In this document: positions 1 to 6,406 of the stretch, piece after piece
How positions within the stretch are numbered: position 1 is the stretch's first letter
Layout: the number at the start of each line of letters is the position of its first letter
Virus record (IMG/VR): IMGVR_UViG_3300050035_000374
Span: 1-24,292 of that record
Length of the DNA stretch: 24,292 nt
Reading direction: 5' to 3' (one strand)
Source: a virus
The notes under the pieces: generated by a model
Seen by the model: the letters and a program-made list of their open reading frames with translations, nothing else
Database searches by the model: none
Told to the model about the DNA's origin: nothing
Translations under genes and position numbers: made by a program

Positions 1-363
1 ATTCCTATCATTATAGTCTTTACTATCATGCCATTTAGTCCATAAATATTTTCCTACATCCTCTATAAAATAGTTATTAGACTTCTTTCCTCTTTTCTTT
101 TTATCGGCAAGTTCTGGATATCTTTCAGGATATAAGCTATATGCCTTTAATAGAAAAGAAGAACTATACTTATTATTAGGAAATTTATCAAGCATTTCAC
201 CAATAATTCGTTTTTCCATAAAGTCCACATCAATTTTAGAATATAGAATTACTCTATATCCGTGCTTAACATCTTTTCCAATATCATCTCGGTCTATGCC
301 AAGATTATCATATATATTTTCATAAGTTGGTAAATTTACTTCAAAATTATTATCTATTTCCAA
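1..363 (-). CDS. Unknown phage protein, 3' end outside the window (TTG start)
   Basis: An open frame of 121 codons runs without a stop from a TTG at 363-361 to the left edge, so the C-terminus is missing. The start is chosen because AAGAAGG lies about 5 nt before the TTG; the nearby ATG at 368-366 is in another frame and meets a stop after four codons. The protein begins MEIDNNFEVNLPTYENIYD and is mixed-charge, with a lysine-rich stretch (ADKKKRGKKS) near residues 97-106 and many Tyr and Asp residues. I do not recognise the family. A promoter-like motif lies at 400-409 and a terminator of the upstream gene at 433-463, so it probably starts its own transcript. That it is coding rests on frame openness, the RBS and the promoter-like motif. 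Confidence 0.6.
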   Translation of the reverse strand, partial: MEIDNNFEVNLPTYENIYDNLGIDRDDIGKDVKHGYRVILYSKIDVDFMEKRIIGEMLDKFPNNKYSSSFLLKAYSLYPERYPELADKKKRGKKSNNYFIEDVGKYLWTKWHDSKDYNDRN

Positions 364-399
364 AGCATACCTTCTTTAATTACTTAATTATAACTACAA

Positions 400-409
400 T
401 ATCGGATAA
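400..409 (-). promoter_or_regulatory. Promoter-like CGATA motif before the gene at 363
   Basis: On the minus strand this reads TTATCCGATA, followed by TTGTAGTTAT. It is a variant of the motif seen at seven other gene starts in the window. It lies 36 nt before the TTG start and after the terminator of the preceding gene, as expected of a promoter. The function is inferred from position and recurrence. Confidence 0.5.
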
Positions 410-432
410 ACTAAATTAATTCTTAATATAAA

Positions 433-463
433 AATACCCTAATTTAGTAAGAATTAGGGTATT
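433..463 (-). terminator. Rho-independent terminator
   Basis: A perfect 12-bp inverted repeat (AATACCCTAATT, 433-444, and its complement, 452-463) encloses a 7-nt loop. Read on the minus strand, the stem is followed by a T-rich stretch (TTTTTATATT, starting within the stem end). It sits 25 nt beyond the stop of the nuclease-like gene at 489-1556, so it would end the recA-nuclease transcript. Confidence 0.8.
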
Positions 464-488
464 CAATATAGTAAGTAAGAAATAAAAA

Positions 489-1556
489 TTATATAGTTAT
501 ATTCTCTATTTGCTTATTAATATATTCCTCTAAATTATTATTTTCAGTATATGGAATAATTATTAATTTTATATTATTTTCATTAGCATATATCACTTTA
601 TCCATATCTCTTTGAACTGCTTTTTCGTGAATTTCTAAAGTTTTATGAAAAAAATTAGGAAAGATATAATGCTGATAACCATGATACTCAAATGCTATTT
701 TATACTCTTCATTATAGCCATCAAATTCAAAAAACTTAGGTTTGTTGTAATAAAATCTTGTTTTATTAAACTTAATATTTAATCTTTGCTCTAAAAGTTC
801 TTTACATTTATATTCAGTTTTAAATGAAGAGCATTCAGGACACCAAGAAGCTTTATTTTTAATATTATCCCAACTTGCTTTCCATTTATGACCCTCTGAA
901 CACTCCCATAATAATTTAGTATTATTATTTACATAGTTAGTAGATAATAATGTCCCATTCTTATTATTAGCAAATTGTTGTAATTTTGATATATCTAGTT
1001 TACTACATCTGGCACATTCAGGACACCAAGAAGCTTTATTTTTAATATTATCCCAACTTGCTTTCCATTTATGACCCTCTGAACACTCCCATAAAAGTTT
1101 TTGTCTACTATTTATATAATCAGTAGATAGTAATTTTCCATTTTTATTTTCAGCATGTTTTTGTAACTCCTTTATATCACAAAGGGCGCTAGAACATGCT
1201 GGACACCAACTTTTGGAATTTTTAATGGAATTCCATTTTGTTCTCCACTGATGTCCTTTTTCACATTCCCATAACATTTTAGCAGTACTATTTATATATT
1301 TAGTGGATATTAATTTACCTTGTTTGCTAGAGGCAAATTGCTGTAACTCAATAATGCTACATTTTCGTAATTCAGCCCAGCACTCTGGACACCACGTTTT
1401 ACCAGTTAAAATACTATGCCACTCTGCTAACCACTGATGACCATCTTTACATTGCCACAATAATTTATGCTTATTATCAACATATTCTGTAGATAATAAT
1501 AAGCCACTTTTAGCAGCAGCAAAGGCCTGTAAGGTAGCTACATCATATTTTTTCAT
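489..1556 (-). CDS. Zinc-ribbon repeat protein with C-terminal Vsr-like (EDxHD/PD-(D/E)XK-type) nuclease domain; possible homing endonuclease
   Basis: The 355-residue protein has four repeats of about 60 residues (roughly 9-59, 70-121, 130-181, 191-242). Each has the pattern LLWECxxGHxWxxxWxxI followed by WCPxC, the signature of the probable zinc-ribbon family DUF4379. Residues 250-340 form a different domain with FEFDGYNEE (D279), AFEYHGYQHY (E290, H296), QRDMDK (D317, K320) and a final IKLIIIPY strand. This arrangement resembles the Vsr-fold endonucleases that include EDxHD homing enzymes. The likely role is sequence-directed DNA cleavage, with the zinc units binding DNA; no target is known. 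The ATG directly follows the recA stop codon with no gap, so the two are probably co-transcribed. A broken relative lies at 2780-3252. Domain recognition is good; the homing role is inference. Confidence 0.75.
   Translation of the reverse strand: MKKYDVATLQAFAAAKSGLLLSTEYVDNKHKLLWQCKDGHQWLAEWHSILTGKTWCPECWAELRKCSIIELQQFASSKQGKLISTKYINSTAKMLWECEKGHQWRTKWNSIKNSKSWCPACSSALCDIKELQKHAENKNGKLLSTDYINSRQKLLWECSEGHKWKASWDNIKNKASWCPECARCSKLDISKLQQFANNKNGTLLSTNYVNNNTKLLWECSEGHKWKASWDNIKNKASWCPECSSFKTEYKCKELLEQRLNIKFNKTRFYYNKPKFFEFDGYNEEYKIAFEYHGYQHYIFPNFFHKTLEIHEKAVQRDMDKVIYANENNIKLIIIPYTENNNLEEYINKQIENITI
832..911 (-). repeat. 80-bp direct repeat, copy 1 (zinc-ribbon unit 4)
   Basis: These 80 bases are identical to 1015-1094, at a period of 183 bp (61 codons). 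They encode the core of a zinc-ribbon unit, including KWKASWDNIKNKASWCPEC. The other two units of the same gene are clearly diverged, so this pair reflects recent unit duplication or gene conversion. Confidence 0.9.
1015..1094 (-). repeat. 80-bp direct repeat, copy 2 (zinc-ribbon unit 3)
   Basis: This is the second copy of the perfect 80-base repeat at 832-911. It lies in the same reading frame of the same gene. Confidence 0.9.
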
Positions 1557-2720
1557 TTAATCATCTATTCCAGATAAGTCAGCTATATCTCTAATATCAG
1601 AAGCATCAGGAAGAATAGCCTCTTCAGAACCAGCTGAAAAATTAAGTTTCTCACTATAGCAATTACGCATCATTTTTAGAAAATGCTGCTTATTTTCCTC
1701 AGACTCGTTAAATAGTTTAGTGAATGTATCAATAGAATTAAACTTTTTCTCGGAACCATCTGGCATGATAATAGTCTTCCAAGCAGCTTTACCCATATAA
1801 TCAGCATCATTTAATAAATCATAGACAATATGTGGATTGTAATAACCACGGTCGTCATAATACAAACGTAGCGGAATGGTCCTCCCTAAAGCAGCCGAGG
1901 ACTTACATTTTATTATTTTTGTTCTCACGAAATGACCAGAAGGAAGCTTGGGGTCAGAGCCTATAAATTTACCTCTATCCATAAATAATCTAGAAATACA
2001 GGCATAACGAACAGCATCTCCTCCAACAGTAGTATATACAGGTCCTTGCCAAGAACTAGTCATGCCACCAATTTGCTGTCTTACTTGATTTATAATTAAT
2101 ACAGCTAGGTTAGTCTCACGGCACAGCATTTTAGTTCGTTTTAGACCTTTTGAAATCATTTTAGCAGTCATGGCCACAGTGCTTGTCTCATAATCACTTT
2201 CTAATTCGGCCCTGGTACTTAATCCTGCCAGGGAATCTAAAACTACTAAACTAGGAACAGATATATTTTTACGCTGAATATAATTAGCGATTTTTTCAAT
2301 TTGAGCAAAAGCACGTTCTGCCAAATCCTCTACTGTAATAATACACTTTTTAGTGTCAACACCGAAATTTTCCATTCTAAACCGATCGCCTGACCCGCCC
2401 TCTGTGTCAATAAGGCAAGCAAGGCCACCAAGCTTCTGAACTTGAGCCAACATATGAATACCGAAGGAGCTCTTCCCCGACCCCTCTTTTCCCGAAATTT
2501 CTGCCATAGCTCCCTGTATAAGGCCTCCTCCAAGTAAGAAATCTAACGAATCTATTCCAGTTGGTATAAAAGACCTTACAAAGTCTTCATCATCTAGTGC
2601 TGTATTGCCACCAAATTCCTTTCTCAATTGGCTCTTAAATTCGTCAAGGTCATTAAAATTATCGGTAGCATTAATGATACTTATATCTCTATCTAATTTA
2701 TTTGATTTCTTAACTGCCAT
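1557..2720 (-). CDS. recA: RecA/UvsX-family recombinase
   Basis: The 387-residue strand-exchange ATPase would form filaments on single-stranded DNA for recombination-dependent replication and repair. Seen directly: Walker A GKEGSGKSS (about 77-85), the following LIDTEGG segment, Walker B SLVVLD (about 157-162) and the NQVRQQIGG motif (about 211-219) at the L2 DNA-binding loop. The C-terminus is acidic, as in bacterial RecA. The length is close to T4 UvsX and slightly longer than typical RecA; the Walker A is RecA-like rather than T4-like. The ATG at 2720-2718 is preferred because GGAG lies 7 nt upstream; a GTG two codons earlier sits too close to that site. A promoter-like motif lies 20 nt before the start. 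It is directly joined to the nuclease gene downstream. I see no intron in it. Confidence 0.95.
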   Translation of the reverse strand: MAVKKSNKLDRDISIINATDNFNDLDEFKSQLRKEFGGNTALDDEDFVRSFIPTGIDSLDFLLGGGLIQGAMAEISGKEGSGKSSFGIHMLAQVQKLGGLACLIDTEGGSGDRFRMENFGVDTKKCIITVEDLAERAFAQIEKIANYIQRKNISVPSLVVLDSLAGLSTRAELESDYETSTVAMTAKMISKGLKRTKMLCRETNLAVLIINQVRQQIGGMTSSWQGPVYTTVGGDAVRYACISRLFMDRGKFIGSDPKLPSGHFVRTKIIKCKSSAALGRTIPLRLYYDDRGYYNPHIVYDLLNDADYMGKAAWKTIIMPDGSEKKFNSIDTFTKLFNESEENKQHFLKMMRNCYSEKLNFSAGSEEAILPDASDIRDIADLSGIDD

Positions 2721-2740
2721 GTTCACTCTCCATAGTATAT

Positions 2741-2750
2741 TATCGACAAA
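2741..2750 (-). promoter_or_regulatory. Promoter-like motif TTTGTCGATA before recA
   Basis: On the minus strand this is an exact TTTGTCGATA, 20 nt before the recA ATG and immediately upstream of its Shine-Dalgarno site. If it is a promoter, the recA leader is very short. Confidence 0.6.
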
Positions 2751-2753
2751 TAT

Positions 2754-2806
2754 GAGAAAAGCCTTAGAAAACCTTGAGATTATATGCCCAAGGCAGTTAT
2801 TTTCTC
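2754..2806 (-). terminator. Possible long hairpin terminator upstream of recA
   Basis: GAGAAAAGCCTT (2754-2765) can pair with AAGGC (2790-2794) and TTTTCTC (2800-2806), giving a 12-bp stem with a 5-nt bulge. A smaller CCTTG/CAAGG stem lies inside. Read on the minus strand, it overlaps the end of the broken nuclease gene and leads into a U-rich stretch. It could stop read-through before the recA promoter-like motif. The pairing is visible; the function is inferred. Confidence 0.4.
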
Positions 2807-3252
2807 AGTAATGAAATTCTCTAAATTTCTCTCTTCAGTATAGGATATTATGATTAATTTTATATTACTTTCCCTAGCATATATCACTTTATCCATATCA
2901 CGTTGCTATTACTATTTTTAATACTATGCCAATGAGCTTTCCATTGATGCCCTTCTTTACATTCCCATAACATTTTAGTAAAACAATTTATGTATTCTGT
3001 AGATATTAACTTTCCTTCTTTATTTTTAGCATATTCCTGTAGTTCAATTATATCAGGTTTAGCCTTTCCAGAACAAAGTAAACACCAATTATCCTGACTT
3101 TTAATACTATTCCAACAAGCACTCCATTGATGACCCTTCTCACATTCCCATGACATTTTAGTATAACTATTTATGTATTCAGTAGATATTAACTTACCAC
3201 CTTTGATTGTGGCATGCTCTTGACATACTTTTATATCACATTTCCTAGACAT
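2780..3252 (-). pseudogene. Broken zinc-ribbon/Vsr-like nuclease gene (internal deletion and frameshift)
   Basis: This is a decayed relative of the gene at 489-1556. It starts at an ATG (3252-3250) with GGAGA 7 nt upstream and encodes two zinc-ribbon units, the first with WECEKGHQW and CLLC. After HSIKNSNS the frame runs into unrelated codons and stops at 2884. In another frame, starting at about 2906, the sequence resumes as QRDMDKVIYARESNIKLIII and continues to a TAA at 2782-2780, matching the C-terminal 40 or so residues of the intact protein. The end of the second zinc unit and most of the nuclease core are missing. One event deleting this segment out of frame explains what is seen. The open part could still make a 122-residue zinc-ribbon protein. 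Confidence 0.85.
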
Positions 3253-3281
3253 TTACTCTTCTCCATCTACCCTAATAAAAA

Positions 3282-3298
3282 ATAACTACAGCATCTGA
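3282..3298 (-). promoter_or_regulatory. Degenerate promoter-like motif before the broken nuclease gene
   Basis: The minus strand reads TCAGATGCTGTAGTTAT. It shares TGTAGTTAT and a preceding TCnGAT with the site at 400-409, but the CGATA core is lost. It lies about 30 nt before the start of the broken gene. It may be a decayed promoter, or the similarity may be chance. Confidence 0.25.
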
Positions 3299-3356
3299 AT
3301 TAAAGTTTTTATGAGAAAATATTCAAATAATATTTATTAATCTACTATATAAGAAA

Positions 3357-3378
3357 AGCCTGGAATATTTCCCAGGCT
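3357..3378 (-). terminator. Rho-independent terminator after the SSB gene
   Basis: AGCCTGG (3357-3363) pairs with CCAGGCT (3372-3378) across an 8-nt loop. On the minus strand the stem is followed by TTTTCTTATAT. It begins 20 nt after the stop codon of the gp32-like gene. Confidence 0.8.
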
Positions 3379-3397
3379 ATTCCTACTTAAATCAACA

Positions 3398-4258
3398 TTA
3401 ATCTTCTAACATCTTGCGCATCTCGTCAAGGTCCAGTTCACTATCAACTTCTGGTTCCTTTGACTGAGCCTTTCGTGGTTCTGGCTTATATTTATCCAAC
3501 ATCTCATGCTCTTCCTCAGAAGGATCGGCTTCTTCATCAGCCTCTACTGGAGTTGAACTAAATTCCTTAAACTTAGCAGCAAGTTCAGTATCATTGAGAG
3601 GAGAAACAACACTAGTGAGGTCTGGAGAAGCATCAACAAGAGAGTCCCAAATTTTCTTAGCATTTTTGCCATCAAAGGCAGCAGATGAATCGCCGAAATC
3701 CCAGCTGATCGTTGTAACCGTATTCTTTCCTGTGGCTTTGGTTTTTAGAAGCTCCACATCACGACCGGTCTGAAAATCAACAAAATCAATTTCCTTTTCT
3801 AGCTTGCTTTCAATAAGGCTCATTACCGACTGAGAAGAAGCTCTAACAATCTTAATATCATCAGAGGAAATGTTAGCTGGATCAATTTCATTTGGCTGAA
3901 AACCAACTAGCAAATAATGCTTTTTAGCAAATAACTTCTTAGCTGCTTCGAGATATTCCTTGTCATTAGTCTTTGTAAACTTACGATAAGTCTTTGAGGC
4001 TAAATCACAGAAGGGGCAGAAACGATCCTCTGTTTGACGAGGGCAGGCAATACTCTCAAAATGACCATCAGGGAATGTGACGGCATGATGATTAAAAATA
4101 CTAATAGGAAGCTCTAGATTTTCTGACTTTAGTGGTAGAAATCTCAGAGTGTACTTATGACCAGCATCATACTTCATCCAATTGAGACCAGAAGAAGCTT
4201 TCTTGGCCTTTGACTGTTCCATCTTCTGCTTAAACTTTTCGAAATTAGTAGTAGCCAA
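3398..4258 (-). CDS. Single-stranded DNA-binding protein, T4 gp32-like
   Basis: The protein would coat single-stranded DNA during replication and recombination and work with the RecA-type protein encoded nearby. The gp32-type zinc site is visible: His at 57/58, then ACPRQTEDRFCPFC with Cys at 72, 81 and 84. It follows an N-terminal basic segment (FEKFKQKMEQSKAKKA) and a YTLRFLP strand. The C-terminal third is acidic and ends DSELDLDEMRKMLED, like the gp32 tail that recruits other replication proteins. I prefer the TTG at 4258-4256 (286 residues) because AAAGGA lies 6 nt upstream and the resulting N-terminus resembles gp32. The frame also extends to a GTG at 4300-4298 (300 residues), but that has no good ribosome site. 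A terminator follows, and a structured leader precedes. Confidence 0.88.
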   Translation of the reverse strand: MATTNFEKFKQKMEQSKAKKASSGLNWMKYDAGHKYTLRFLPLKSENLELPISIFNHHAVTFPDGHFESIACPRQTEDRFCPFCDLASKTYRKFTKTNDKEYLEAAKKLFAKKHYLLVGFQPNEIDPANISSDDIKIVRASSQSVMSLIESKLEKEIDFVDFQTGRDVELLKTKATGKNTVTTISWDFGDSSAAFDGKNAKKIWDSLVDASPDLTSVVSPLNDTELAAKFKEFSSTPVEADEEADPSEEEHEMLDKYKPEPRKAQSKEPEVDSELDLDEMRKMLED

Positions 4259-4336
4259 TTTATTTCCTTTTGCGAACTTAATCGCTGAAAAGATACCCAC
4301 TTAGGCATCAAAATTATTAATCATATAATTAATTCA

Positions 4337-4379
4337 GTAGTTTCTTGGTAGCTGTTTCTCTGTCTGCTACCCTTGCTAC
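4337..4379 (-). promoter_or_regulatory. Structured leader hairpin upstream of the gp32-like gene
   Basis: Within the leader, GGTAGC and GCTACC (4366-4371 and 4347-4352 on the minus strand) form a perfect 6-bp stem with a 13-nt purine-rich loop. GTAG and CTAC outside it (4376-4379 and 4337-4340) extend the stem past an internal loop. An A/T-rich stretch of about 75 nt follows up to the TTG start. T4 gene 32 represses its own translation through a leader pseudoknot followed by unstructured A/U-rich RNA, so a similar operator is plausible here. That role is inference. Confidence 0.4.
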
Positions 4380-4387
4380 ATAACTAA

Positions 4388-4397
4388 TATCGGTAAG
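4388..4397 (-). promoter_or_regulatory. Promoter-like motif CTTACCGATA before the gp32-like gene
   Basis: The minus strand reads CTTACCGATA followed by TTAGTTATG. This variant matches the sites at 11178 and 24152 (ACCGATA). It lies 129 nt before the preferred TTG, the longest leader of the set, which leaves room for the hairpin at 4337-4379. Confidence 0.55.
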
Positions 4398-4431
4398 CAC
4401 TCAGAAAACATGAGAAAAAATTTTTGAAAAT

Positions 4432-4968
4432 TTACCACATAACCTGACCCATAGGAACGAAATCACTAGGGTGAAGGGCATAATCATCAGGTTCAACTAC
4501 ATCATTATACTTACACCAGGAGGTATTAGCACTAACTTCAAGCATATTAGCCACTAATACTGAGCAGTCCATTGCCCTATAACGAAATAGCTGCTGAAAA
4601 ATAGGCTTAAATGTCCAACAACCAAAGGTAAGCCTATGTAAGAAATGGTTTAAGGCAGAATCAGCTAAACATAAATATCCATAAGGCTCATGTCTCCAAA
4701 AACTTTTTTCATTAATTTCTGGAAGATTAAAAGTTGGTCTAAAACAAAAAACTTCCTCAGCATCTTCTAAATAATAAAAAGGAGCATAGGATAAAGTTCT
4801 CAAAGTAAGTGCTTCAAGAATGTATAGCTTTCCATCTACCTCTCTGACAGCAGCTGAATGGACAAAAGAACTTCCTTCAATCAATCTAATTAGTTTCTGA
4901 AGGAAAGTTGCTTTTTCTTTATGTGTAAAAAGTAAAATATCGCCATGACGCAATTCGGTATACAGCAT
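4432..4968 (-). CDS. Permuted papain-like (YiiX/DUF830-type, NlpC/P60 superfamily) amidase or peptidase
   Basis: The 178-residue protein has the circularly permuted papain arrangement. An N-terminal GDILLFT motif (residues 9-15) is followed by SSFVHSAAV with the candidate catalytic His37, LYILEAL with Glu52, and a C-terminal DCSVLVANML containing the candidate nucleophile Cys135. Such enzymes cleave amide or thioester bonds in lipids, peptides or peptidoglycan; the substrate here is unknown. No signal peptide is seen, so it probably acts in the cytoplasm or reaches the wall by lysis or virion delivery. The ATG has an ideal AGGAGG site 6 nt upstream. It is the first minus-strand gene of the divergent region, with a candidate TATAAT box at 5038-5043. 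Fold assignment is fairly good, role unknown. Confidence 0.7.
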   Translation of the reverse strand: MLYTELRHGDILLFTHKEKATFLQKLIRLIEGSSFVHSAAVREVDGKLYILEALTLRTLSYAPFYYLEDAEEVFCFRPTFNLPEINEKSFWRHEPYGYLCLADSALNHFLHRLTFGCWTFKPIFQQLFRYRAMDCSVLVANMLEVSANTSWCKYNDVVEPDDYALHPSDFVPMGQVMW

Positions 4969-5037
4969 TAAACCTCCTAAAATTAATTATTTAGGATACC
5001 AAATATTTATTTTCAAAAACCCTAAAGTTTCTCCAAT

Positions 5038-5043
5038 ATTATA
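5038..5043 (-). promoter_or_regulatory. Candidate -10 box (TATAAT) for the amidase gene
   Basis: A perfect TATAAT on the minus strand lies about 70 nt before the ATG at 4968. The best -35 match (GCGACA) is 19 nt further upstream, a poor match and spacing. Given the AT-rich background, this is a weak to moderate host-type promoter call. Confidence 0.35.
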
Positions 5044-5060
5044 CGATAATAAAGCAGCAA

Positions 5061-5070
5061 CTTGTCGCTT
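5061..5070 (+). promoter_or_regulatory. Weak variant of the promoter-like motif in the divergent region
   Basis: CTTGTCGCTT followed by AAATATTAAC shares TTGTCG with the motif at 7462 and others but lacks the GATA end. It points toward the plus-strand operon starting at 5264, about 190 nt away. Low confidence. Confidence 0.2.
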
Positions 5071-5154
5071 AAATATTAACCTTCAAGCAAAGCAAAGAAA
5101 GACTAAACAAACAAGTAAAACCTAAAAGATAGAAGTTCAAAACAAAAATAAATC

Positions 5155-5205
5155 GTTCGAAGCGAAGCTGAGAACTGGGTTGAGAGAACGAAGTTCGAGC
5201 AACCC
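5155..5205 (+). promoter_or_regulatory. Two adjacent hairpins with C(GAA)G triloops in the divergent control region
   Basis: Hairpin 1 (5155-5175) is GTTC-GA-AGC-GAA-GCT-GA-GAAC: two short stems, an internal GA/GA loop and a GAA triloop, and it contains GCGAAGC. Hairpin 2 (5177-5205) is GGGTTG-AGA-GAAC-GAA-GTTC-GAG-CAACCC, with the same design. Only one base separates them. No T-run follows, so they are not ordinary terminators. GCGAAGC is known to form an exceptionally stable DNA mini-hairpin, and C(GNA)G loops occur in phage N4 virion polymerase promoters. Here they could be promoter, origin or leader RNA elements. The rest of 4969-5263 is A-rich on the plus strand and T-poor from about 5080, with no credible gene. 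Confidence 0.5.
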
Positions 5206-5263
5206 ATAAGGAACTAGAACTAAGAAGATAAATAAGTAGTATGAAAGCTGACAATGAATAACT

Positions 5264-6406
5264 ATGGCTTCTATTAAATTTAGACAAAAATTATCTGGAA
5301 GACTTAGAACTGGAAAAAGGTCTAAAAAACTTAATACCAGAACTAAGATATCTGAGAATAATAACAATCCTCTTCTAATTGTTGATATAACTTATCTTGA
5401 GGAATTATTGTTATTCAGACAGCAGTGTAAAACTTCTGCTCTCTATAATAAATCCATAGAAGAATTAGTTAAAAGAGTATATACATGGCTATATTCTGCT
5501 TTTACTATAATAAACCCTTCTGGAATTCTATTTATTTCAGAACAAAATACAACTTTAACACAGGCTTTAAATCAGTCTGTAATATATGGAAATGTTAAAA
5601 ATATCATATTCTCTTTACTTAATCAACAGATAAATAATAAATCTATCTGTATTCTTTCTAATAATTTAGATTTATGGTCTCTAGTCTCCTTTTCTGCTAA
5701 AATATCTTTTCTGGCTATAAATTCAGATAATAGACTTTATTACTATAGTAATAAAACTGGTTTAGATATTCTTTCTAAACTTATAGGAACTTATAAAATA
5801 GTAAATAAACTTGGATTAGATAGTTTAAAGTATATGAGTCTTCAGTATCTTTATATGTTGCTTTTTTATATTCAATTTACTAACAAGAAGAAAAATGAAG
5901 ATTTTTATTTTGATAAAGATTATTTTAAAAACAACTATAAAAAATTTTCTAAATCAAATGGATTAGGTCTGGAACTCATAGCTAAAGCCCATAAGTTTTT
6001 AAGTTATGCTTTTTTAACTAAACCAGAATTTTTAGATTATTTCTTTCTGGGCAACTCTTCCCACTTCTCCTTAAATCTTCAGCGTTTAATGAAGCTTTTA
6101 TATTTTGATAGAGTTTTATTAGAGGGTATGAAAGCATCCTATGATAAAGTTCAAAAACCTTCTGTAATACCTAATATAGACTTCTCTAATACCCAGCCAG
6201 AGCTCCCAAGTCAGTTTAAATGTTATACTATGCTGTGGAATAATGATACCTCCTGTGATAGCCTACAAGAGCAGAAAATATTTGATAGAATAAGTAATAG
6301 GTATAATAAAAAACTTGAGGAACCTATTGAACAAGCTGAAATTACCGATAATAATAGTATTAATACTGTTGAGAATTATGTAAAAAACCTTTTATCGGAG
6401 ATATAG
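5264..6406 (+). CDS. Possible catalytically dead relative of the phage 5' nuclease (FEN/PIN-like fold)
   Basis: The 380-residue protein has no confident family match, but its first half tracks the nuclease encoded next door. PLLIVDITYLEELLLF (36-51) corresponds to LLIDGHNLLIRVMF, GILFISE (87-93) to LYVAFDN, and ICILSNNLDLWSLV (128-141) to VIILSNDSDFLQLV. The metal-binding acidic residues are mostly gone: AFD becomes ISE, SNDSD becomes SNNLD, the EADD segment and arch are absent, and no GDTSDN is seen. The N-terminal 30 residues are strongly basic. The gene opens the plus-strand operon and its TAG shares a base with the start of the next gene. The ATG has no clear Shine-Dalgarno site and is preceded by a possible six-codon ORF at 5241. 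It may assist its active partner or bind DNA; that is inference. Confidence 0.55.
   Translation: MASIKFRQKLSGRLRTGKRSKKLNTRTKISENNNNPLLIVDITYLEELLLFRQQCKTSALYNKSIEELVKRVYTWLYSAFTIINPSGILFISEQNTTLTQALNQSVIYGNVKNIIFSLLNQQINNKSICILSNNLDLWSLVSFSAKISFLAINSDNRLYYYSNKTGLDILSKLIGTYKIVNKLGLDSLKYMSLQYLYMLLFYIQFTNKKKNEDFYFDKDYFKNNYKKFSKSNGLGLELIAKAHKFLSYAFLTKPEFLDYFFLGNSSHFSLNLQRLMKLLYFDRVLLEGMKASYDKVQKPSVIPNIDFSNTQPELPSQFKCYTMLWNNDTSCDSLQEQKIFDRISNRYNKKLEEPIEQAEITDNNSINTVENYVKNLLSEI

Noticed and set aside
4408-4432. A/T-only inverted repeat after the amidase gene as a terminator
   Set aside because: The stem is made only of A-T pairs with almost no loop, which is expected by chance in such AT-rich sequence.
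5069-5367. Two minus-strand open frames in the divergent region
   Set aside because: They are Leu/Ser-rich, lack ribosome sites and overlap the start of the plus-strand gene. They look like by-products of the T-poor plus strand.
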